The translations under genes and the position numbers were made by a program. The notes beneath the pieces are model-generated. The model had not been told where the DNA came from. It did not search any database and saw only the letters and a list, made by a program, of their open reading frames with translations. From assembly GCF_032362555.1 (NCBI RefSeq), contig NC_083518.1:6088501-6152500 (forward strand): DNA of 64,000 nt, in the 5' to 3' direction. Shown here in pieces: positions 25,501-33,828 of this stretch. Numbering within the stretch: position 1 is the first letter of the stretch; every line of letters starts with the position of its first letter. Source of the stretch: Amyelois transitella. Lineage: Eukaryota > Arthropoda > Insecta > Lepidoptera > Pyralidae.

Positions 25501-25562
25501 ACGAAAAGGCCATCAAGGAAGGCGTAGAAAATAAATCCTTTAAATTTAAAATCGATATGTAG
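13551..25562 (+). CDS. SLC51A: Organic solute transporter alpha (OST-alpha, Solute_trans_a family), seven exons, complete
   Basis: Membrane transporter subunit that in vertebrates moves bile acids and steroids together with OST-beta; the insect substrate is unknown. Coding exons: 13551-13704, 17075-17223, 23190-23338, 23701-23790, 24552-24648, 24853-25099, 25357-25562, all with GT/AG borders and matching phases, giving 363 residues (human protein about 340). About seven hydrophobic segments: WVVWSCGALVLAIICLLYA (58-76), ITNIAVLMAVYPIVAAASL (around 90-110), EAVMLALYHFFCMILAE (about 125-141), MPIIQALIYFVILVLW (about 194-209), SLMFIQPLIAFSILFGMWG (about 218-237), FLAVQLVLLIVKLQFGM (about 255-271) and CVMMLEMLLLCLWAW (about 300-314). 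The family's cysteine cluster is present as CCCWPCC (166-172), and PRAGVL, AECGG and the spacing match the human protein. The 6 kb intron 2 ends in a SINE fragment just before exon 3. Confidence 0.94.
13705..17074. other. Intron 1 of the OST-alpha gene
   Basis: A 3.4-kb phase-1 intron, donor gcag|gtcggt and acceptor tttccag|ctctc. It holds a SINE copy at 15490-15665 and otherwise AT-rich DNA. ORFs at 14806 and 14960 are AT-rich and lack coding character. Confidence 0.75.
15490..15665 (+). mobile_element. SINE fragment in OST-alpha intron 1
   Basis: Contains tatttgaatatcaattctat, a partial cattcag/cgtggcctatcagtcttcaag block and ccttcaagggatatgaacgtg, followed by an (atgt)-type tail. It is the 3' two-thirds of the 665-920 family, quite diverged. 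Confidence 0.7.
19058..19165 (+). repeat. Dispersed repeat carrying a fold-back, 24-bp arms
   Basis: Starts cccaactaatataaaaatgcg and contains ttcagtagatagataacgcg. Arms 19106-19129 and 19137-19160 are reverse complements with two mismatches around a 7-bp loop. The related copy ending at 2885 has ttcagtagataacgcgtaaa but no second arm, so the inverted arm is specific to this copy. Confidence 0.85.
19300..19595 (+). mobile_element. SINE copy interrupted by two nested fold-backs
   Basis: Carries the 665-920 family blocks in order: accggcac, aggaccactccatc, cccatggatgtcgtt, cttgggattctcc, tgaacgtgcc, cttttcaagactgtcgg, ccccgcaaggaatatagacg and an (atgt) tail. Between the ccatggatgtcgt and cttgggattc blocks there is extra DNA made of inverted copies: arms 19342-19370/19385-19413 (29 bp, exact) and 19412-19423/19428-19439 (12 bp, exact). 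The reference copy has neither. The extra DNA is therefore a local rearrangement after or during insertion. Confidence 0.9.
22594..22630. repeat. Perfect hairpin palindrome, 16-bp arms
   Basis: Arms tatcggttaccaatca (22594-22609) and its exact reverse complement (22615-22630), loop 5 bp, in intron 2 of the transporter gene. Confidence 0.93.
23050..23135 (+). mobile_element. SINE fragment just before OST-alpha exon 3
   Basis: Blocks cagctgaacgaggccaat, caagactgttggctctat, ctccgcaaacgctttagacg and a short atgtatatg tail. It is the 3' end of the 665-920 family. It ends about 55 bases before exon 3, so the branch-point region is next to or inside element-derived DNA. Confidence 0.7.
23791..25356. 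other. Introns 4, 5 and 6 of the OST-alpha gene
   Basis: Introns at 23791-24551, 24649-24852 and 25100-25356. I see no repeat copies or structured elements in them. All three acceptors are pyrimidine-rich followed by cag. Confidence 0.75.
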
Positions 25563-26049
25563 TGCGTCTAGAAAGGTAGCTAGTTTTATTTCTTTTAAAT
25601 CTCTCCCTTTTATTGGACCAGTTGGTATTAGTGTCGTAGAAATTAATTATGTTTGGAGCTGTACTTTTGATTACTAGAGATTCTTTAAGAATCGTGACGT
25701 GATTGAACTGAGTGATTGATGAGGAGTAAGGGCATTTGTAGTTGTTAATGTCTGATATGAAGTCTACTTAGTCAGGTAATGCTCAAGAAAAGTAAGAAGT
25801 CAGAATTTTTTTTAACAATGTAAAGATAAAATCTTTGTGGTATTGTGAAAAATTCGGGGACGTTACGAGGTATTCTATCCACATATTGTTGTTAACAACA
25901 TCACCGTTGTTTTTGTTTTGTATAACAATGTATTACATGCGGAGTAATGTATAGTTAATGTATAGTTATAGAAAAATTATAATGTGTCGATGTACCTGAT
26001 TTATATGTAGTGAATTTTTCGTGCTGTCATGTGAGTGGTATTTTTTTAA

Positions 26050-26055
26050 AATAAA
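26050..26055 (+). terminator. Probable polyadenylation signal of the OST-alpha gene
   Basis: AATAAA 488 bases after the stop codon at 25560-25562, followed by tttgtatttaatg. On the other strand ATTAAA occurs at 26083-26088, just after the stop of the convergent gene (26127), so the two transcripts probably end within a few tens of bases of each other. Confidence 0.55.
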
Positions 26056-26126
26056 TTTGTATTTAATGACGACATCAAGACTTTTAATATCCTTCAATGA
26101 ACTTATAACACAAACAACATTCAAAA

Positions 26127-29100
26127 TTATTCTTCCGGAGAATCTTCTTCCCTAAGGGATTTATCTTCGGCATCATCAGAAGGAGTACCAGCTCGAGAAT
26201 TTTCTGATCCGTATATATTATGAAGTTCTTCCAATTTGTAATGTATTTTGACGCCTTTTGTAGTTGTTTTATTGACTTTATTTACAAGAGATTTCGTTTG
26301 TTCTTCTAATCTTTTCAGTCGTTGATCGCGTGCTGCAAACCTTGCTTCGTGATTTAAACAATGAGAGGTTGAAGGTTCTGCTGAATCTACAGAAACCTCG
26401 GTATTGCTGAAAGAGTTTGCTTCCTTAGTATCTTGCTTCAAAATTTCCTGACTTTCAATTGCATTATGTGAAATCGCGGAATCAGACATAAATTCACCAA
26501 TAATATTATTATTTGTCTCCTCAGTTACGTCAATAGACTTCAATATTGAGACTTCATTAACAATGCAGTCATGAATTTCGTTATCAGTTTCTTCTGTCAA
26601 TTTTGTAGCACTTTCGTGACCAGTTTCAGATTCAACATTTATCATGTTGATATTTTTAGACACCTGATCAGCAGTTGAAGAGCGATGGATTAGACAATCC
26701 AAAGTATTGTTTATTTGTTCACAAAATATTGTTGTATTTTTTGTTTTTGTCAAAAGTGCTGCACTATCTTTCTCTAATTTTTCCATTTTTTTATCTTTTT
26801 CTGCTAACCTATCCTTTTGCATTTTTATGTTCTTCAAAATTTCTGATGGGTTTATCAAGGCTGTATTAGATGATGACTTTTCTTTTATTGTACTTGTAGT
26901 GGGATTTGCTCTTATTGGATTGGTTTCTTCTACATGATTAAAATGGACATTATGATCGTTACGGCTGATGTTACTGCCCTCGTTTGTTTCAGACAGAGGA
27001 TTGGTTTCTAGATAAGATTCGTTTATGATTTCACCAATTTCATCTTCAGTTTCATCACATGTTTTATCCGATTTAAGTATATCCTCACTATGACTGCTAT
27101 CTTGTGTATCCAGTGGTAAATCAGCAACCTCTAACATATCACTAGATGGATCTTCTCTCTCAGCAACTAAATTGATATCAGTACTAGAGTCCAACATAGT
27201 ATCAAAAGATTTCTTATTTTTTTTCTTGCACCTTATTAATGGCTCAGCGATATATTCGCTCTCATCATTTGACTCGGAGGATTCATCTGAAGGTCTTTCA
27301 TCACTATATCCACTTTCTGCAGAATTATTACAAGAAGGGGAATCCGCCTTTGCATTACGACTAGAAAATTCTGCTCTTAATACTCTCCAATCTTTTTCCG
27401 ACTGAGTGTTCTTTTCACGTGCCTGTATCCATTTTTCTCTGCAATATTCTAATTCTTCTTTCAGTTCATTCAACATTTTCCTTTTTTGCTGGAGTTCGTA
27501 TTTTAAGATCTTTTCATGAGTATGTAGTTGATGATGATGTCTGCGCAACCTACCAACTACGTGCCATGTTTTACTTAATTCTGACGTAACTAGGCACAAT
27601 CTTCGTTCTTGTTCCTCTAAACGAGTCTCCAAGTGTACATTGAGTTGTTTCATACGATTGACTTCTTTAACCAATCCCAGCTTTTCAATTATAAGGTCCT
27701 GAAATATAAGAAACATTCATTTTAAAATATATAGATATTCATTGTGTCAATGTACTGTAGGAAAAATCCTATATAATAAATACACTGTTGTCTGCTGATA
27801 ACGATTTGGCATTGAACCAAATAAAAATTCCCCGATGTTAACAATACCCGGGAACCTACAGAATACACATAAATACATTTACTTTGAATTGCAACGGGTC
27901 ATGAAATTGTTTTTAGTTTACGGAAAAGTGTGAATCACAGATTTAAAATAAAACATTAATTATTGTTTTAACGAACATGAAATTATGAGTCACTTACCTT
28001 TAATCTGATATAAGTCTGACTAACGCTTGGCACTAGTACCGGGCCCGATTTCGTCTGTACTGATTTGTAGCAGGTAGTAACCTTCTCAGTGGCATTCACT
28101 TCAGTAACGCTTTGATGACTTAACAGTTCCATAAGGACTCTCCAAACTTTGGGTAGATTTTCCACTATTTCTTCAGGTGTAGTGTGAGAAGAATTTATTC
28201 CTTCTGCTACGAAATGATAAAATGTTTCCCTCATTAGTTAAATATTGTTTAAGTACAATACAATACAATACAATACAATTTATTATTAGGTATTTAATGT
28301 CCATACAAGTATGAGTGAATACCTGTTCCCTCCGTAGATGAATTTTCCTCCTTTTCTTTTTCTTCAGTAACCGCATTATGGTCAGAATTCTCATCTTCAT
28401 CAACTTGGCTGACTAATTCCAATAAAAGTTTCGGCAAAGCTGTGGACGCTTCTGAATCATTTTCTTTTTCCGCCATTTGGGTCAGTATGCCGTGATTCTC
28501 CTCTAAACGGTGCACTAGTTTGTCTAAATCTTGTTTTGTTTTGTAACCCAGAAGCACTTGAGAAAACAGCTAAAAAATAAGATAAACAGACTTAACTACA
28601 TATACATAATCACGCCTAAATCTCTTGCAAGGCAGGCATAGCCAACGTATAAGACTTTCAAAATAAACTTATAAGGTTGCTAATAAATGTTTAATTTCGT
28701 ATGACAATAAATTCGAGGGAAATTAAGTGAGAGTGGATTCCATGATTGTCATTGCTTACACTGATATAACATTATTACTAACTTACCTTGTTAACAACTG
28801 CCATTTCAGATTGCAAACCACTTATTTCATTTTGATGAGTGGAAATTTGGTTATTTTTGTTTTCGAGTTTTTCGTGTAATGAATCCACGATTGCCTCCAA
28901 TTCTTCTACTTTAGAGGTGAGAGATTTGCACCTGGGACAGAAATAAAATTTATATACCGAAATAATCAATTCATATTATTTTTTATTAGCAATTTTATGA
29001 AACTTACTTAGCATTTTCTGCTTGATATAGTGATTTTTGTTCTTCTAACTCCCTGATAAGCCCAAGTCTAGTAACTTCAGATAATCGTGCGCGTTCTTCA

Positions 29101-30405
29101 TACAAACCACGTAATGTGCGGATATTCTGTAACTGTCGCTCATACTCTTGTCTTAAATCTGATGATAGCATGCTGGTTTCTCTATCAGCCAATGAACGTT
29201 CTATTTCACTAAGTTTGTTTTTGAGCTGCAAAACATTTGATCAATTAGGAGAAGTAATGACAACATGTTTAAAGTAGGTACCTACATTTAAAAAATTTAC
29301 TGTGAACTTTATACGAGTATAACTACTCATATAATTTGATTATAGGTGTACGTTATAAAATATTGATGGTGATTTATGTTGGATTTGGTTTTATAATGTT
29401 GGCGTCTTGACAAAATTCAGTGCCAATTAAATGATGGTATGATCTTAATTCCACTGTGGTCTGTACTGCGCTGTACGGTACGGTCCCCGAGTGGCAGTCA
29501 CATGGATGCAGCTCGTTGTCATTTCAATTGGCATTGATTTTACACTAAACGAACAAGTACTTTTTGCACTTAATACCTATCTGTACTTTAGACAATTTGT
29601 AACTTGGCTAATAAATTATAGCGGACACTTCAGAGCTTTTTCGATATATTTTTCGCTAGGTATGCAATTTTAGGAGATGCTGAGATACGAGTATTAATGA
29701 ACGTGGAAAGCTAAATATGGCACAAAGTGTTCAAATTAAAATAAAATACTAAGTTATAGTTGTTCTTACCTCTGATAATTGCTGTTCACGAAGATTAATC
29801 ATAGTCTTGCTTACTGTTACAACTTCCTTTAATGCGTTTATATGTTTCATTGACTCGATGTTTTGGGCATTCAACTCTGCAATATCAGTAAATGCATTTT
29901 GTAAAGAACTGTTAGATTCAGCAAGATCTTTACGCAATTTAATATTGTTTGATCGTAAGTTTTCAAATTCTTCTTTCATTTGTAATATAGTATTCGTTAG
30001 TTCTAAATTTTCCTTGTTGCTTTGAAGAGATTCAGGAATATCAATTTTGTTATTTGCTAATAATTCACGAAGATGTTTATTACTTTCGTATAATTCAAGC
30101 TTTGATTTTCGTTCTTTTTCTAACGCTTTTTCTAATTCTTCTTTCTCGCTTCTGTGTCGCGCCAAAATTTGTTTTCTTTGTTCTCTTTTTATGTCGAGTT
30201 GTTTTCTGAATTCAACCATTTCATCTTCTTTAGCCTTTGCACGTGCTTCATCATCATTTATATCTTCATCAATAGTATCGTGGAACTGTTCAGCTTCTTC
30301 TTCCATGTCTGGAGAGTCACATGTGTTGCTCAATGTAACGCTTTTGAATGTGACGTGTTCAGTGTTTCGCTCACTCGCTACGGTACTACTGAATACGTTT
30401 CCCAT
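26127..30405 (-). CDS. Large coiled-coil protein with N-myristoylation-type start, six exons, complete
   Basis: Exons in coding order: 29770-30405, 29008-29225, 28787-28931, 28323-28569, 27998-28206, 26127-27698; borders and phases agree, giving 1008 residues. It starts MGNVFSS, which fits the MGxxxS/T pattern for N-myristoylation and would anchor the protein to a membrane. Residues about 45-330 are long heptad-like coiled coil rich in Glu, Lys, Leu and Asn. Residues about 486-600 form another coiled coil with a basic His-rich stretch (RLRRHHHQLHTHEKILKYEL, 535-554). An acidic Ser-rich linker follows. Two related helical repeats occur at about 776-821 and 935-983. I do not recognise the family with certainty; golgin- or centrosome-type coiled-coil proteins, including Drosophila quick-to-court, are possibilities I cannot verify. 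The acceptor at 28206 is a tagcag (NAGNAG) site that can drop one Ala codon. The gene is tail to tail with OST-alpha. Confidence 0.88.
28255..28279. repeat. (ACAAT)5 microsatellite in a 116-bp intron
   Basis: Five perfect acaat units inside the short intron 28207-28322 of the coiled-coil gene. Confidence 0.9.
28590..28660 (-). mobile_element. SINE tail fragment in an intron of the coiled-coil gene
   Basis: Shows tacatatacataatcacgcc, aaatctcttgcaaggcaggcatagccaac and a decayed ataagactttc block: the reversed 3' end of the 665-920 family. It lies in intron 28570-28786. Confidence 0.65.
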
Positions 30406-30975
30406 TTTGGAATACTTTTATAAACAAGGCGCACTTTCATCGGCGCAAATCAAATGGAGGATTTTAAAATAGCAAGCAATATGTTAAAGACAAAGGATTG
30501 CGGGGTATTGGACTAACGCGAACGTGAGTACACTGGCAGTTCTGGCAGAAGTGTCCCGAAATAGCCCCCTCGTCAGCTACGTCAAGACAAGCGGCGCGTG
30601 CGCATGGCCTAACTCGAGTTTTACCACGACGAGTTTTGCTTACCGTTCATCGAACGCATTTCTTCTTTCGTCTCTGTCAATATTTTATTTTTATTCAGGT
30701 TATTTCTGATGACACTAGACATTGCGAAACATTGTACGTGGTTTGAGCTTTTATTTAAAATGGCCTTGATTTTGCAAAAGGTATAAGTACATACATATAT
30801 ACCGAAAATTACGCAGGGCAAGGTATGCTTTGTAAAATCAAAGTAGATAGTAGACACAACAATAATAATATCCAGGTAGGTAGTTGTACTCTACCACAGT
30901 GCTACTGACTTATATCGAACTCGAATATGGTGATTAAATAAACGGAAGGCTTCCGTCAGGCGGTCTTATAAACTA

Positions 30976-31135
30976 CTAGCTGTGCCACGGGTGTTTCGCT
31001 CCCGGGGGCATTTGGGGATAAAAAGTATGTATTATGTTATTCCAGGTTATATTCTACCCGTCTAAAAAATTTCATTAAATAGATTTTCCGTGAAAGTGTA
31101 ATACACACCCGCATAAGTACCTATGTTAAGTGGAT
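30976..31135 (+). repeat. Decayed dispersed repeat (ctagctgt-gccacgggtgttt family)
   Basis: Begins actactagctgtgccacggg and continues ggggataaaaagtatgtatt and ttcattaaatagattttccg. This is the form taken in Lepidoptera by remnants starting ctagc...cccgcgg. Related starts occur at 34893, 43906 and 62229. Confidence 0.55.
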
Positions 31136-31296
31136 ATCTGTCACGGCTCCAATATCCTTATAAACTATTGCATTTCAATATAAGGAAGTAGATATGATGC
31201 TAGATAATTTCTGAGTACACAGTTACCTACATCTATTGGGTGAATGTTTCTTCTTATAACATATGGTTTTTATTAATCACGTATACTTATTTGAAG

Positions 31297-31565
31297 GCCT
31301 CTGTGGCGCAGCGGTGGTACTCTTGTCTGTGACACTGGAATTCCCGAGTTCGAATCATGGTCAGGGCATGATGAGAAAATAACTTTTTTTGATTGGTCTG
31401 GGTCTTGAATGTTCATCTATATAAGAATTAAAGTAAATAAGTATATAAGTTAAAATATTATATTATAAAATAAATTATCGTTGAGTAGGTAAGTAGGTAT
31501 CCCGTTACATAAGTCTCGAACTTACTTCGAGGCTAAGTCAATCTGTGTAATTTGCCCCGTATATA
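31297..31565 (+). mobile_element. tRNA-derived SINE with A and B boxes
   Basis: The head, ggcctctgtggcgcagcggt, holds an A-box-like tggcgcagcggtggt, and a B-box-like gagttcgaatc follows about 35 bases later, matching the internal pol III promoter layout of a tRNA. The body continues gggcatgatgagaaaataac and ends cgaggctaagtcaatctgtg then atttgccccg. A second copy at 34688-34890 shares head, body and end. A working tRNA is excluded because no acceptor stem closes. Confidence 0.8.
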
Positions 31566-31842
31566 TTTTATTTATTAATATTTAGTAATTATCTTTGTTG
31601 CCTTGTAAGTAAGGGTCTTGAGTCTGTAAAAGACAACATTACAAATGTCTCAGTGTTTGAAATAATAATCCCACTGTATATCCCACCAAGGCAGTTGTTG
31701 ATTAATTAGTAGTAACATCTGCCTTACTTAATCAATGCAGTTTCTACTGGTTGGTGTCTTACAACTGCTTAAATTTCGTTAAAGCCCCAGAGTTGGCGTT
31801 GGCAGTCGGTATTCCTTTAGTTATCGTTTTACTTACTTGTAG

Positions 31843-31961
31843 GTGGAGCGATGATACGGGCTCGACCGCTATCAAAGGGAAGATCTTCCGCCAGGCTAGG
31901 TGTGATGCCTGGGAAACCGCGGCTCCGGACGATGTAGAGACGGAGGTTGTAATTATGCTCC
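31843..31961 (+). ncRNA. Possible structured non-coding RNA, faintly 5S-like
   Basis: A GC-rich island of 119 bases in AT-rich DNA whose ends pair (tggagcgatgat against attatgctcca). Inside lie further pairing segments: ggaagatcttcc (self-complementary, near 31880), gccagg with cctggg, and ccg with ccgg. The part tgatgcctgggaaaccgcgg recalls the box C region of 5S rRNA (gtgaccgcctgggaacaccg) and gctatcaaagggaag recalls the start of its internal promoter, but the spacing is about 15 bases too short for a 5S gene. It could be a diverged 5S-derived sequence, another small RNA, or chance. The identification is weak. Confidence 0.25.
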
Positions 31962-33057
31962 AATGAAAATGTGAAGTGAAATCTTTGTTTGCGCGATTTA
32001 GACTCTTCGCTACTATTGGCTGAGTGCGTCATTTTCTTCGCTATGATTGTCAGTCGGTGTGTGTCATTAGTGATGTCACTACATACTCAATAAAATATTT
32101 ACATAATGACCCTAGTGGTTTAAATATTTAAAACGTTAAACTGGTGGAACAGAACAGACTTAACATATTCCAGTTCCAGTGGAAATTTTTACGCGTAAGA
32201 AATTCTTATACCTATTGGAACGTAACTAGGTACCTACCAATTTGTGATATGTAAAAAGATTTAAATTATGTTTTGGATGCCCCACAACACACATGCTTCT
32301 TTTATTATAGCACTTACCTATAGATATATAGAGCAGGATAACAGATAGCTCCAAAGCTTTATCATATATTTTTGTAACTACAAAATAATGATACATAAAC
32401 CTACATACAAAACATGTATCGAAAAGTAAAAAAATGTAAATACTATAGGCATGTTCAGAAAGTAAGTGATGTATGGTATTCACCATGATATTATTTTTAC
32501 CAACATACCTACACACAAACAAAAGAAACACGTCTTTGTTATATTTATATATATAAATTTAAGACCTTGTTCTACTCATGTCATGTTATGCAAATAAAAA
32601 ATTGAATTTGAATTTATATATAAGTCTCAAATAAATATGTAATCTAACCTGAATTTTATAAGACTAAACGTGGCTTAAGCTCCCAAGTAGAAGGTATGTT
32701 GGTATGTATGTTTAACATGGATTACTTTTATTTAAAATCACTTGTGTAGGTACTTCTGTATCTACCATTTCTACTTGAAATACTATTTTTTTACTTGGCA
32801 ACTTCATTATGCGGTAATTATTTTTATTTCCCAACGCCCAACACTGGGACGTCAGTCACGTCACGATAGTGGTAAGAAACGGGTGAGAACAAATACAACC
32901 AAACCGTTAACGTTAACTGGTTGATTAACGTTCATGATTATATATTAATTTCGGCAATGCGTTAACTTGCTACGAAAGTCAACTTACTTAAATGTTAATA
33001 CCTATAATGACATGAAATTAAATGGAATATAATTAATTATAACAACACAACATACAA

Positions 33058-33251
33058 AACATGGTAAAAGGTCAGGTCAAGAGTACAGAGTACCCGAAAC
33101 CGCCGAGCTTGCATTAAGAGAGTTATGAATGTGGAAGAAGCAAAAGAAGTATGCAGAAATCGTGGCAAGCGGAAAGATGTAGTCTCTGCTTACGGTGAGC
33201 AGAGACTAAGTAACTTACCCCTCCGGGAAAAAGGCGTGATTTTATGTGTTA
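33058..33251 (+). mobile_element. RT-tail short retroelement with 11-bp duplications and an internal fold-back
   Basis: Third good copy of the 25-179 family (gtaaaaggtcaggtcaagag, ccgccgagcttgcattaagag, cccctccgggaaaaaggcgtga). Exact duplications acaacatacaa lie at 33047-33057 and 33252-33262. Compared with the other copies it has extra DNA between tctctgc and cccctccggg: arms 33180-33190 and 33198-33208 (tagtctctgct and its reverse complement) form a hairpin. Confidence 0.87.
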
Positions 33252-33828
33252 CAACATACAAGTAAAAAGAATATGTAAATATGCCAGCAGGCTAAGAGAT
33301 TTATATTTTTTAAAAAGATGGTCAGAGTGGTGGGGATGCAACCGGAACTAAAGCTAGGAGGTTGAAGATGTACACACATGAACGATTAATAATTAAAATA
33401 GTTCGTTTTAACGGTCACACAATAGGTAGGCACATCCCTAGTCATTCCCCGTTCGTCTCTTCCCCGTCCTATCGGATATTGACAAAAGTCAAAAGTAAAA
33501 TGGTTTTATAATTTGTACATTGCTTGCTTTCTTGCTGCGTCAAGTCAATCGGCCACTTATTTTCTTAGTGTTTTCTTTTTGGCAAATCAAAAAAGGATGT
33601 GTTGTTCACTAACATAAACAGCGATCTCCGCAGATTAAATTCCACGTACTGGTAGCTGTTGATTATACATTTTCTGTGTGCAAAAATTGATTATTTTATT
33701 TTGTTTAACCGTGGCTTATTTGGTACAATAATAGCTAGTTTTAATCACTTTTGGTGTGACGTTGCTCATATTTACAATAAAAACTGTGTCATAATGTGAA
33801 ATGTGAAGTAGAATAAGCTTGTTGAGTT

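Larger units (their letters stand above)
30406..33828. other. Region between the divergent coiled-coil and TJAP1-like genes
   Basis: 30406-30660 is the likely promoter/5' UTR of the minus-strand coiled-coil gene and is less AT-rich. 30976-31135 is a decayed dispersed repeat (actactagctgtgccacggg). 31297-31565 is a tRNA-derived SINE. 31843-31961 is a compact structured segment (see separate entry). 33058-33251 is an RT-tail element. 33400-33828 leads into the TJAP1-like gene and holds cccctcc-poor but less AT-rich sequence near 33430-33480. No convincing gene is seen between. Confidence 0.6.

Noticed and set aside
25585..25614. AATAAA candidates on the minus strand that would give the coiled-coil mRNA a long overlap with OST-alpha
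   Set aside because: A closer ATTAAA at 26083-26088 suits the minus-strand stop at 26127 better; a long antisense overlap is not needed.
30047..30472. 141-codon plus-strand ORF over the coiled-coil gene
   Set aside because: Antisense shadow of exon 1; Ser/Phe/Leu-rich composition is what results from reading Glu/Lys codons backwards.
31297..31370. tRNA-like sequence with A and B boxes
   Set aside because: No closing acceptor stem and no proper anticodon arm; the same head recurs at 34688 with a shared SINE body, so it is a SINE head and not a tRNA gene.
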